Shown here piece by piece: positions 15,874-23,823 of a stretch of 54,951 bases of DNA. This DNA comes from Aeromicrobium sp. (lineage in GTDB: Bacteria; Actinomycetota; Actinomycetes; Propionibacteriales; Nocardioidaceae), in assembly GCA_014377785.1 (NCBI GenBank), contig JACMOZ010000163.1, positions 1-54,951 of the forward strand. The letters are read 5' to 3'. A model generated the notes under the pieces. The model made no database searches. It worked only from the letters and a program-made list of their open reading frames with translations, and had not been told where the DNA came from. The first letter of the stretch is position 1; every line of letters starts with the position of its first letter. The position numbers and the translations under genes were made by a program.

Positions 15874-16935
15874 TCAGTTCGTCAGCCAGGCCACGAGCTG
15901 CGCTTCGACCTGAATCAGGTGGTCGACGGGCACATGTTCTTCGGCCTTGTGGGCGAGCAGCGGATCACCGGGACCGAAATTGACTGCCGGTATGCCCAGT
16001 TGAGTGAACTGCGCGACGTCTGTCCAGCCGAGTTTGGGCTTCACCTCGCCGCCGACAGCCTCCACAAAAGCGGCTGCGGCCGGGACACCGAGGCCGGGCA
16101 TCGCGCCGGGCGCCGAGTCCGTCAGTTCAACCTCGAAGCCGTTGAAGACCGCGAGGACGTGTTCGATTGCCTGCTCTTCGCTGCGGTCCGGCGCGAATCT
16201 GTAGTTGACGCTCACCCGTGCCTCGTCGGGGATGACATTGCCGGCGACGCCACCGCTGATCCCGACGGCGTTGAGGCCCTCACGGTAGGTCAGGCCGTCG
16301 ATCTCGACCCAGCGCGGCGCGTAACCGACGAGCCGCTGCAGAATCGGCGCCACCGCGTGGATGGCGTTACGGCCGTTCCACGACCGCGCCGAATGGGCCC
16401 GCTCGCCCTTGACAATGACGTCGACGCGCAACGTACCTTGGCAACCCGCCTCGATGGCAGCGTTCGAAGGCTCCATCAGGATGGCGAAGTCGCCAGCAAG
16501 GAGTTCGGGCTTTTCGCGCGCGATCCGGCCGAGGCCGTTGAATTCGTGGTCGATCTCTTCGCCATCATAGAAGACAAAGGTGATGTCACGATTGGGTTCG
16601 GTGACGTGGGCCGCCAGCCGCAAGGCGACAGCCACGCCGCCCTTCATGTCGCACGAGCCGAGGCCATACAGCATGTCGTCCGCGAGGTGGGAGGGCAGAT
16701 TGTCATTGAGCGGGACCGTGTCTAGATGACCGGCGATGACAACACGCTGATTCCGCCCCAAATCGGTGCGAGCGATGATCGTATTGCCGTCGCGCTCGAC
16801 CTTGAGGTGGGCTAACTTCACCAATTGAGCCTCGACCGCATCGGCGATTGTCTGCTCGCCAAGACTCACCGATTCGATGTCGACGAGGGCAGCCGTCAAC
16901 GCGACGACGTCCTTCTTCAGGTTCAACGCGACCAT
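15874..16935 (-). CDS. dapE: Succinyl-diaminopimelate desuccinylase
   Basis: DapE removes succinate from N-succinyl-LL-diaminopimelate in lysine and cell wall precursor synthesis. The 353-residue M20 metallopeptidase has AGHLDTVP (H70, D72), GSCDMKGG (D96) and YDGEEID (E126/E127) as zinc ligands and catalytic base, plus a central dimerisation domain. GTLRVDVIVKGERAHSARSW and PAVNFGPGDPLLAHKAEE complete the DapE pattern. It lies 121 nt upstream of the Gdx gene on the same strand; the riboswitch sits in that gap. dapD is nearby on the other strand. Confidence 0.92.
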   Translation of the reverse strand: MVALNLKKDVVALTAALVDIESVSLGEQTIADAVEAQLVKLAHLKVERDGNTIIARTDLGRNQRVVIAGHLDTVPLNDNLPSHLADDMLYGLGSCDMKGGVAVALRLAAHVTEPNRDITFVFYDGEEIDHEFNGLGRIAREKPELLAGDFAILMEPSNAAIEAGCQGTLRVDVIVKGERAHSARSWNGRNAIHAVAPILQRLVGYAPRWVEIDGLTYREGLNAVGISGGVAGNVIPDEARVSVNYRFAPDRSEEQAIEHVLAVFNGFEVELTDSAPGAMPGLGVPAAAAFVEAVGGEVKPKLGWTDVAQFTQLGIPAVNFGPGDPLLAHKAEEHVPVDHLIQVEAQLVAWLTN

Positions 16936-16941
16936 GGGGCC

Positions 16942-16975
16942 CCCAATCTGTCTCGCAGCCTAGCGAGGAATTGGG
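16942..16975. promoter_or_regulatory. Inverted repeat and possible -10 box upstream of dapE
   Basis: CCCAAT (16942-16947) and CTCGC (16952-16956) pair with GCGAG (16963-16967) and ATTGGG (16970-16975). On the minus strand the loop contains TAGGCT (16962-16957), a plausible -10 box for dapE. The structure could also end transcription of the upstream VOC gene. Confidence 0.4.
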
Positions 16976-16991
16976 TTGTCGACCCGCCAAT

Positions 16992-17717
16992 TCAGCCCAA
17001 AGTCGCAAAAACACAAAACTCGTTTCCTTCGGGATCGGCCATCACGGTCCAGCTGATCTCCTCATCCTGGGCACGCAAAATCGTGGCGCCCGTGTCCACG
17101 AGGTCGTCAACGGTCGCCTCCCCTACGAGCGTCACGTCCCAATGAATCCTGTTCTTGATCGTTTTGGGCTCGGGGACTGAGATGAACACGATCGAATCGA
17201 ACGGGCACCCCTCGATGCCCTCGAGCGAGTAGAAATCCCGATCGCTGCCGCGCAATGGTGCACCGAACGCCTCGGCCCACCACGAGCCGATTAAACCGGC
17301 ATCGGCGGCGTCGACACCGAGTTCGTAGAGGCGATAGGCGTCGTCCCAGCTCGGCTCAATCTCGCTATGCCGTCGCGCCGGCGGCCGGTCCCGCTCAAAC
17401 AGGCAGAACTCGCCGCCTTCGGGGTCGGCCATCACGGTCCAGTCGAACGGCCCCCAGTCCGGGAGCAGCCGCGCACCCATGGCCTCGTATTCGGCGACCG
17501 AACGTCCGTTGACGTCGAGGTGTACGCGGTGTTTGACGGTTTTGGCTTCGGCGACGCGATTGATCCAAATCGACTGGGCCTTTTCGTTGCCGAGGAGTCT
17601 CATGTCCCCGTCGTCGAGGGCCTCACCGTGCAGGCCGAGGGCAGCGCCCCAGAAAGTGCCAAGAAGGACGGGGTCCTGCGCGTCGAAGCAGAGATCCTTG
17701 AAGGAGATGAGAGCCAT
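16992..17717 (-). CDS. Duplicated glyoxalase-like (VOC) protein
   Basis: This 241-residue protein carries two tandem glyoxalase-like domains. Each half ends with the same element (DWTVMADPEGGEFCLF at about 92-107 and SWTVMADPEGNEFCVF at about 222-237) and contains HRVHLDV or NRIHWDV. Such proteins bind metal or small molecules in a beta-alpha-beta fold; no substrate can be inferred. It is transcribed towards dapE and diverges from dapD. Confidence 0.8.
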   Translation of the reverse strand: MALISFKDLCFDAQDPVLLGTFWGAALGLHGEALDDGDMRLLGNEKAQSIWINRVAEAKTVKHRVHLDVNGRSVAEYEAMGARLLPDWGPFDWTVMADPEGGEFCLFERDRPPARRHSEIEPSWDDAYRLYELGVDAADAGLIGSWWAEAFGAPLRGSDRDFYSLEGIEGCPFDSIVFISVPEPKTIKNRIHWDVTLVGEATVDDLVDTGATILRAQDEEISWTVMADPEGNEFCVFATLG

Positions 17718-17740
17718 GCCTCAGGATAGGTCCGACACGG

Positions 17741-17746
17741 TAAGTT
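17741..17746 (+). promoter_or_regulatory. -10 box of a probable leaderless transcript (dapD)
   Basis: TAAGTT ends 7 nt before the dapD ATG at 17754. Confidence 0.45.
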
Positions 17747-17753
17747 TGAACCC

Positions 17754-18698
17754 ATGACTTCTGTGAATCCTGCGGGCGCATTCGCCTATGGTGTGGCCAC
17801 CGTGACTGACGAGGCCAAGGTCCTCGATGTCTGGTATCCGTCACCCCGTTTGGGCGCCGCCCCCGGGCGCAACCTCGAGCCCGATGAGCTCACCGCCCTG
17901 AGCGGTCACGACAAGGTTCGCCAGGTTCGCCAGGTTGTCGTCCATACTGTCATCGACGACATGCAGGCCCCGCCGACCGATACCTATGACGCCTACCTGC
18001 GTCTGCACTTGTTGTCCCACCGGCTGGTCAAGCCCCACGGACAGAACCTGGACGGCCTCTTCGGTCTGCTCAACAACGTCGTCTGGACATCGATCGGCCC
18101 GTGTGCGGTCGAGGGCTTCGAGCACACCCGCGCCCGTGCCCGCGCCGCCGGCCTCCACGTCGAGGTCACGAGCATCGACAAGTTCCCGCGCATGACCGAC
18201 TACGTCGTCCCCGCCGGTGTGCGCATCGCCGACGCCGACCGCGTCCGACTCGGCGCGTACCTCTCCAACGGCACCACCGTCATGCACGAAGGCTTCGTCA
18301 ACTTCAATGCGGGCACCCTCGGCACGGCCATGGTCGAAGGTCGGATTTCAGCCGGTGTCGTCGTAGGCAACGGTTCCGATGTCGGTGGAGGCGCGTCGAT
18401 TATGGGCACGCTTTCAGGGGGCGGAAAGGAAGTCGTCAGCATCGGCGAAAACTGTTTGCTCGGCGCCAACTCCGGTGTTGGCATCTCGCTTGGCAACGGT
18501 TGCGTTGTCGCGGCGGGTTGCTATGTCACCGCGGGCACCAAGGTCACGCTGCCCGACGGCTCGGCCGTCAAGGCCGCCGAACTCTCAGGGCAGAACGGCC
18601 TCCAGTTCTGGACGAACAGCCAGACCGGTGCCATCGAAGCGCGCCCGCGCGCAGACCGCGGCCGCATCGAACTCAATTCCGCTCTGCACGCCAACTGA
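17754..18698 (+). CDS. dapD: Tetrahydrodipicolinate N-succinyltransferase
   Basis: DapD transfers succinyl from succinyl-CoA to tetrahydrodipicolinate in the lysine and peptidoglycan pathway. The 314-residue protein has the actinobacterial layout. An alpha/beta N-terminal region is followed by a left-handed beta-helix of hexapeptide repeats (about 160-280, including [38 protein letters not shown] and [16 protein letters not shown]). A short internal duplication gives VRQVRQVV near residue 62. Its stop overlaps the next start codon (TGATG), so the following secreted protein is translationally coupled. Confidence 0.93.
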   Translation: MTSVNPAGAFAYGVATVTDEAKVLDVWYPSPRLGAAPGRNLEPDELTALSGHDKVRQVRQVVVHTVIDDMQAPPTDTYDAYLRLHLLSHRLVKPHGQNLDGLFGLLNNVVWTSIGPCAVEGFEHTRARARAAGLHVEVTSIDKFPRMTDYVVPAGVRIADADRVRLGAYLSNGTTVMHEGFVNFNAGTLGTAMVEGRISAGVVVGNGSDVGGGASIMGTLSGGGKEVVSIGENCLLGANSGVGISLGNGCVVAAGCYVTAGTKVTLPDGSAVKAAELSGQNGLQFWTNSQTGAIEARPRADRGRIELNSALHAN

Positions 18699-19522
18699 TG
18701 CGGCTGCGCTGGTTGCTGGTTTTCGGACTCGTCGCCTCGGCGACCCTCGTGACGACCGTCCTTCGCGATCGTTCACCGGTGCGAAGCGAATATTGCACCG
18801 CCAAAGTCGGCACGACGCAGGCTCAGGTCGATCTCGAGCAGGCCCAGTGGTCGTCCTTGATGGCCGCGATCGGCCTCCGGCGCGGGCTTCCACCGCGCGC
18901 CACAACAATTGCCATCGCGACTGCCTTCCAAGAGTCGAAGGTGCACAACATCGATTACGGCGACCGCGATTCGGTCGGGCTGTTCCAACAACGTCCCTCA
19001 CAAGGCTGGGGCACGGTCGAACAGATCCTCGATCCGCATTATTCGATCGGCAAGTTCTTCGATGGACTCGTCAAGGTCAAGGGATATGCAGGTATGGAGA
19101 TCACTGCGGCCGCCCAAAAGGTGCAACGCTCGGCGTATCCGGGGGCATATGCCCAGCACGAGAACGATGCCCGTGCCCTTGCCTCGGCGCTCACGGGATA
19201 CAGCCAGGCGTCTTTCAGTTGCCAACTGAACCCGACCCAGGGCGGCAACATCGACAATGTGGACCGCAGCGTGCAGGCCGCGTTTGGCAAAATCGCGGTG
19301 TCGGGCAGCAAGGACGCACTCGCCTATCCGATGAGCGGTTCTCCGGCCAATCAAAAGGCGCGCGGATGGGCGCTGGCCCAATACCTCGTCGCGAATGCTG
19401 CCCAACTAAAAATCACTGGGATTTCGTTTGACGGCCGAACCTGGACGGCCGTCGACTCTCCTGCCGGTTGGGTCAAGGATTCGAAGTCCGATGCGAATAC
19501 CGTACGAGCACGAATGAACTAG
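18698..19522 (+). CDS. Secreted lysozyme-like protein coupled to dapD
   Basis: This 274-residue protein begins with a hydrophobic signal or anchor ([20 protein letters not shown]). The segment with E79 in AFQESK followed by DSVGLFQQRPSQGWG at about 91-104 resembles the catalytic glutamate and GLxQ motif of lytic transglycosylase / lysozyme-like folds. Later segments include ILDPHYSIGKFFDGL and QKVQRSAYPGAYAQHE. Database names such as heavy metal transporter for such proteins would be misleading. Overlap with dapD suggests a link to peptidoglycan, but enzymatic activity is inferred. Confidence 0.6.
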   Translation: MRLRWLLVFGLVASATLVTTVLRDRSPVRSEYCTAKVGTTQAQVDLEQAQWSSLMAAIGLRRGLPPRATTIAIATAFQESKVHNIDYGDRDSVGLFQQRPSQGWGTVEQILDPHYSIGKFFDGLVKVKGYAGMEITAAAQKVQRSAYPGAYAQHENDARALASALTGYSQASFSCQLNPTQGGNIDNVDRSVQAAFGKIAVSGSKDALAYPMSGSPANQKARGWALAQYLVANAAQLKITGISFDGRTWTAVDSPAGWVKDSKSDANTVRARMN

Positions 19523-19646
19523 TCAGGGTGAACGCCAGCCAGCATCGCGTCGTCGGCTGACACCACCCCGCGATCTGGGCGCTTTCCGGGGGTTACGGGC
19601 CGGCAAACCCGTGTTTTCCGCCCACATCCTGAAGTTGCGACAAGGA

Positions 19647-20750
19647 CTAAGCCAGGCGCTCCACAGCGGCATCGATGCGCTCGTCAGTGGCGGTGAACGC
19701 GACCCGCACATACTTTGCACCCTTAGCGCCGTAGAAGTCGCCGGGAGCCGCAAGAATACCGCGGGCGGCCAGCCAGTCGATGGTGTCGCGGCAGGGCTCG
19801 CCACGGGTGGCCCAGAGATAGAGCGCACCTTCGGAGTGCTCAATCGTGAATCCAGCGCCCTCGAGTGCTTTGTGCAGCCACACGCGGCGTCGCGCATAGA
19901 TTTTGCGTTGTTCCTTGACGTGGATGTCATCGGCGAGCACGGCAGACATGGCCGCCTGAACCGGCGCCGGGAGCATGAATCCCAGGTGTTTGCGGACGGC
20001 GAGGAGTTCGTCGATGACTGACTGGTCGCCCGCGACAAAGGCAGCACGGTAGCCGGCGAGGTTCGACCGTTTCGACAGCGAGTGGACCGTCAACAGTCCT
20101 TCGAACGTGCCGCCGCATACGTCGGGATGAAGAATCGAATAAGGCGTGTCTTCCCAAGCATATTCGAGATAGCACTCGTCGGAAACGAGAAGGACTCCGC
20201 GTTCGCGGGCCCAGTCGACCATCTTCTTGAGATGGTCGATGCCGAGGATGCGGCCGGTCGGGTTTGACGGCGAATTGATGAAAACGAGCTTCGGTGCGAC
20301 CGGCCCGAAACCGATAGTCGAATCACTCGCGATGACGTCGCAACCCGCGTAGCGCGCGCCGACCTCATAGGTCGGATAGGCGAGTTCGGGGATGCCTATC
20401 GTGTCGCCTTTGCCGAAGCCGAGTTGGAGCGGCAGATTGGCGATGAGTTCCTTGGAGCCAACTGTTGGCAGCACCGCTGAGGCGGCGAGCCCAGTGATCC
20501 CGAAACGGCGTTCAAGCCAGTCGACTGCCGCCTGGCGCAATGACTCCGGGCCATAGACCGTAGGATAGCCGGGCGAATTCGCGGCCGCAGCCAGGGCTTC
20601 GCGGGCAAGCTGCGGAGTCGGATCGACCGGCGTGCCGATCGACAAGTCCACGATGCCACCAACATGCGCGGCGGCGACGGCCTTGGCGGCGGCGAGTGTG
20701 TCCCAGGGGAACTCGGGAAAACGCGCTGAAACCGCGGAGACCGTGGACAA
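19647..20750 (-). CDS. dapC: Succinyldiaminopimelate transaminase
   Basis: DapC is the PLP enzyme between DapD and DapE in the succinylase branch of diaminopimelate synthesis. The 367 residues have the actinobacterial DapC opening RFPEFPWDTLAAAKAVAAAH and IVDLSIGTPVDPTP, INSPSNPTGR, and the PLP lysine in HSLSKRSNLAGYR. No ATG or GTG is available near the expected N-terminus. TTG at 20750, 1 nt after the ferredoxin stop codon, is the best start and implies coupling. The 124-bp gap to the convergent gene (19523-19646) contains only a weak stem. Confidence 0.9.
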   Translation of the reverse strand: MSTVSAVSARFPEFPWDTLAAAKAVAAAHVGGIVDLSIGTPVDPTPQLAREALAAAANSPGYPTVYGPESLRQAAVDWLERRFGITGLAASAVLPTVGSKELIANLPLQLGFGKGDTIGIPELAYPTYEVGARYAGCDVIASDSTIGFGPVAPKLVFINSPSNPTGRILGIDHLKKMVDWARERGVLLVSDECYLEYAWEDTPYSILHPDVCGGTFEGLLTVHSLSKRSNLAGYRAAFVAGDQSVIDELLAVRKHLGFMLPAPVQAAMSAVLADDIHVKEQRKIYARRRVWLHKALEGAGFTIEHSEGALYLWATRGEPCRDTIDWLAARGILAAPGDFYGAKGAKYVRVAFTATDERIDAAVERLA

Positions 20751-20751
20751 G

Positions 20752-21075
20752 TTACGGCTGAATCTGTGGAGGAAGCGCCTCGATGAGCGGGTGATCCTTG
20801 TCGATCACACCGAGTTTAGCGGCGCCACCGGGCGAGCCGATATCATCGAAAAAGTGGACGTTTGCGTCGTAATATTCTTTCCACTCACCGGGTGTGTCGT
20901 CTTCGTAGAAGATCGCTTCGACCGGGCAGACCGGCTCGCAGGCACCACAGTCAACGCATTCGTCGGGCTGGATATAGAGCATCCGGTTGCCTTCATAAAT
21001 ACAGTCGACTGGGCATTCGTCGACACAGGCGCGGTCCTTGAGGTCCACACACGGCTGGGCGATGACGTAGGTCAC
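20752..21075 (-). CDS. fdxA: Seven-iron ferredoxin
   Basis: This small electron carrier of 107 residues has two cysteine sets, CVDLKDRACVDECPVDC and CVDCGACEPVCP, matching the [3Fe-4S][4Fe-4S] ferredoxins of Actinobacteria. The open frame extends further upstream, but GTG 21075 has AAGGAG 7-8 nt upstream and gives the standard start VTYVIAQPC. It is followed by dapC as in M. tuberculosis (fdxC-Rv1178). The electron partners cannot be read from the window. Confidence 0.93.
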   Translation of the reverse strand: MTYVIAQPCVDLKDRACVDECPVDCIYEGNRMLYIQPDECVDCGACEPVCPVEAIFYEDDTPGEWKEYYDANVHFFDDIGSPGGAAKLGVIDKDHPLIEALPPQIQP

Positions 21076-21170
21076 GAACGTGCTCCTTTGAAGATGTACC
21101 TCCAGTATCCCGCCCGTGGAAAACAAACCACGAGTCAGGTCCAACCAGTGGACATGGGAAGGTGCCTCTT

Positions 21171-22157
21171 ATGACGATCGATCCCAACAACATCGGCAAG
21201 CGAATGGTGGTGAGGTATGTCGTCGCCGGCTTCGGCCCCAGCGGTGGCCCGGCCATGACCGATGTCGTCGGACGGGTGCTTGCCCTTGACGCTCGTCACG
21301 TGACCGTCGAAAAGCGCGACGGCTCGACCGTTGACGTTGACCTCGCTGCGGTCGTCGCCGCCAAAATCGTGCCCCCCTCCCCCGTACGCAGTCGCCGCGC
21401 ACAGGCGATCAGCGCCGAAAACCTCACCCGGATCACGTCTCGCGGTTGGCCGGCCGCCGTCTCCGAAGCGCTCGGAGAGTGGGAGCTGCGGGCCGCCAGC
21501 GGCTTCACCGGTCGTGCGAACTCGGTCGCCGTCCACGGTGATCCCGGCATGCCGTTTGCCGAAGCGATCGCACGAGTCGTGTCGTTCTATGCGGATCAGC
21601 AGCTACCGCCTCTGGCCCAGGTTATCGTCGGGTCAGCCGGCGAGAAACTCTTCCGCGATGCGGGCTGGTCGCCAGTCGAAGGCCGACCCGGCGGCGCGAT
21701 CGTGCAGGTCGCCGAACTCGCCGACTCGGCTGAAATTGAGCCCGGCTCTGTCGGCGACGCCGTCGTCGACGTCCACGTCACGGACGAATGGCTCACGCGT
21801 TATCGCCGTGTCGATGAAGACCCCATCGCTGCCCGCGCGGTGCTCGAAGGTCCGGCAACTGTTGGTTTTCTCTCGATCGCCAATCCAATAACCGGCAGTC
21901 CAATCGTCGCTATCGGCCGGGTTGTCGTCACAGGCGAATGGGCCGGGCTGTCCTGCGTCGAAGTCGCCCCGGAGGCTCGCCGGCAAGGGCTCGCCACTCG
22001 CATCGTCGAGGCGAGCATCATATGGGCGCGTGGAAATGGCGCGGACAAGGCCTACCTGCAAACAATGACCGACAACGATGCGGCCATCGCCCTTTATGCG
22101 CCATACGGTTTCCGGACCCACCACGCCTACCTTTATCTGACACCGGCCTTTATCTGA
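21171..22157 (+). CDS. GNAT-family acetyltransferase with N-terminal SH3-like region
   Basis: This 328-residue protein diverges from the ferredoxin gene. The first 70 residues (VVRYVVAGFGPSGGPAMTDVVG, read in two parts) look like a small beta-rich domain. The C-terminal part has the GNAT acetyl-CoA site VEVAPEARRQGLATRIVEAS and DAAIALYAPYGFRTHH. ATG 21171 has a purine-rich GGGAAGG upstream; GTG 21162 is also in frame. The 3' end has been tandemly duplicated past the stop codon (22132-22180). Substrate is unknown. Confidence 0.75.
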   Translation: MTIDPNNIGKRMVVRYVVAGFGPSGGPAMTDVVGRVLALDARHVTVEKRDGSTVDVDLAAVVAAKIVPPSPVRSRRAQAISAENLTRITSRGWPAAVSEALGEWELRAASGFTGRANSVAVHGDPGMPFAEAIARVVSFYADQQLPPLAQVIVGSAGEKLFRDAGWSPVEGRPGGAIVQVAELADSAEIEPGSVGDAVVDVHVTDEWLTRYRRVDEDPIAARAVLEGPATVGFLSIANPITGSPIVAIGRVVVTGEWAGLSCVEVAPEARRQGLATRIVEASIIWARGNGADKAYLQTMTDNDAAIALYAPYGFRTHHAYLYLTPAFI

Positions 22158-22180
22158 CGCCGCCTTTTATCTGACATCGC
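22132..22180 (+). repeat. Tandem near-copies of a gene 3' end (TTTATCTGAC x3)
   Basis: The unit TTTATCTGACACCGGCC occurs once inside the GNAT gene and is followed by two diverged copies, TTTATCTGACGCCGCC and TTTATCTGACATCG. The GNAT stop codon is the TGA of the second unit. This parallels the stop-codon repeat at the end of tatB. Confidence 0.85.
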
Positions 22181-22543
22181 ACGGTCGCCAGTTGTTCATC
22201 GCACGCACGTACGTTGTCGATGTCCGTTCAGTTATCGACTGAAAAGAGTTATCGATGAAAACGACGAAGCGCTCCCTGGCCACCAAGGCGACAGTTAGCC
22301 TGGCGACGAAATGACGACCTATTGCCGGGACTGCATGGGCGTCAAGCACAGACTGGTCCGATTCTTTGTTCGGGCGCTGAGTGCCCCGGGACGGTCAGTA
22401 CGGCGCGTGTAGGTCGGCGAACATCGGGTGAGGATCGACGGATCTTGAGGGTTTTGGATAGTCAGGGCGACCCAATTCGCGCAAGATTCGTGCTGCTTTC
22501 GCGGTCGGATTGGGTTGTCAGACCCTTGTTATAGCGTGTGAGC
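22158..22543. other. 386-bp gap with gene debris
   Basis: No complete gene is visible. Two tiny overlapping frames occur: 22255-22314 encodes MKTTKRSLATKATVSLATK and stops, and 22311-22412 encodes 33 residues with CRDC. The first looks like the start of a signal peptide cut short, so this may be the remnant of a secreted protein gene. The last 12 bases hold the promoter of the next gene. Confidence 0.4.
22532..22537 (+). promoter_or_regulatory. -10 box of a probable leaderless transcript (DUF222/HNH gene)
   Basis: TAGCGT ends 6 nt before the ATG at 22544; an in-frame GTG follows the box immediately at 22538. Confidence 0.4.
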
Positions 22544-23788
22544 ATGTTCGAAAACGTGGCCGCCGAGGAGCTCTTGAAGGCTGTCCGTATGCACGATTTC
22601 GACCCTCACGATGACCCGATGGACGGTGACCGGATCGACGCGATCAAGGCCTGTGAGCAGGTCGTTCGTGCCGCACAAGCAATGCAAGCTCAACAGATCG
22701 CCGCCCTCGACACGTCGCGTGCTTCACACCTCACCTTGGGTCACGGTGACCACTCCTTGTCGGTCATTGGTGAACTCGGGATGGCCCGCAATATTTCACC
22801 CTCAGCGGCCTGTAACCACTATGGTTTCGCGGTAGGGCTGGCCCGGATGCCCCACGTCGCCGCGGTGTTCACCGCCGGTGGCATTTCCGAACAAGCAGCC
22901 CGCCTGGTGGTTCGTGAGTCGACCGGCTTGGACCGTGAACAAGTCACTCGGCTCGACACGTTGCTCGATGGACTCATTGTGGGGCTCACCCCGCGTAAGG
23001 CCGGCGACCTGGCCCGACATTATGCGATCGGCATCGACGCCGATGCTGCGTTCAAACGTGCCAAGGCCAACCGGTCCGACCGGTTCGTGTCCTACTTTCC
23101 CGACACCGACGGCGTCGCTGTCCTCCAGGTCCGCGGCCCGGCCGAGCAACTCCTGGCGGCCTACAACTCCCTCGGCAAGGCCGCGCGTACGGCCCGGGCT
23201 GCCGGCGACAACCGAACGACGGGCCAGGTGATGTGTGATGAGTTCGCCCAACGCGTCACCGGACTCAAGACCGCCAACAGTGCGGGCGTCGAAATCGGTT
23301 TGATCATGACCCTCGGCAATCTCCTGGACATCGACGACAACCCCGTCACCCTTCCCGGCTTCGGCCCCATCCCGGCTGCACTGGCCCGCCGGATCATCTG
23401 TTCGGGTGGCCAAACCTGGATACGACGATTGTTCACCGACCCCATCGACCACTCCTTGACCGATTGCGACCAACGGCGCCGCCGCTTCGACGGCACGCTC
23501 GCCAAAATCATTACCAAACGCGACCGCCGTTGTCGGCAACCCGGTTGCGACTCACCAATCCGCCACCTCGACCACATTCTGGCCTTCAACAATGGTGGTC
23601 TCACGACGAAGGTGAACGGCCAGGGCCTCTGCGGCCGATCCCACACGATCAAACACCTCCCGGGGTGGCGAGTCACCACCGAAGGCAGCCAAATCGACTG
23701 GACAACCCCCACCGGACATTCATACCGATCGAAACGACCAGCCCTCATCGAATACGTCACCTCAGGACCCGGCCACCTACGCCAATAA
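22544..23788 (+). CDS. DUF222 / HNH endonuclease family protein (13E12-type)
   Basis: This 414-residue protein combines an N-terminal DUF222 helical region (about 10-280) with a C-terminal HNH nuclease segment: CRQPGCDSPIRHLDHI and NGQGLCGRSHTIKH at about 330-375. The family is abundant in Actinobacteria, includes the REP13E12 proteins of mycobacteria, and is often in variable or mobile regions. In vivo role is not established. It lies between a degenerate intergenic stretch and the convergent VanW gene, which suggests an insertion into the local gene order. Confidence 0.85.
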   Translation: MFENVAAEELLKAVRMHDFDPHDDPMDGDRIDAIKACEQVVRAAQAMQAQQIAALDTSRASHLTLGHGDHSLSVIGELGMARNISPSAACNHYGFAVGLARMPHVAAVFTAGGISEQAARLVVRESTGLDREQVTRLDTLLDGLIVGLTPRKAGDLARHYAIGIDADAAFKRAKANRSDRFVSYFPDTDGVAVLQVRGPAEQLLAAYNSLGKAARTARAAGDNRTTGQVMCDEFAQRVTGLKTANSAGVEIGLIMTLGNLLDIDDNPVTLPGFGPIPAALARRIICSGGQTWIRRLFTDPIDHSLTDCDQRRRRFDGTLAKIITKRDRRCRQPGCDSPIRHLDHILAFNNGGLTTKVNGQGLCGRSHTIKHLPGWRVTTEGSQIDWTTPTGHSYRSKRPALIEYVTSGPGHLRQ

Positions 23789-23823
23789 GAGTTGCGTCGA
23801 ACTTGCTCCACAGCCCACTACAA

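Noticed and set aside
18101-18697. In-frame upstream extension of the secreted lysozyme-like protein through dapD
   Set aside because: The extension is a histidine- and arginine-rich shadow of dapD; the ATG at 18698 gives a proper signal peptide.
19523-20047. Minus-strand open frame of 174 codons over the end of dapC
   Set aside because: It overlaps dapC in another frame and has serine/arginine-rich shadow composition.
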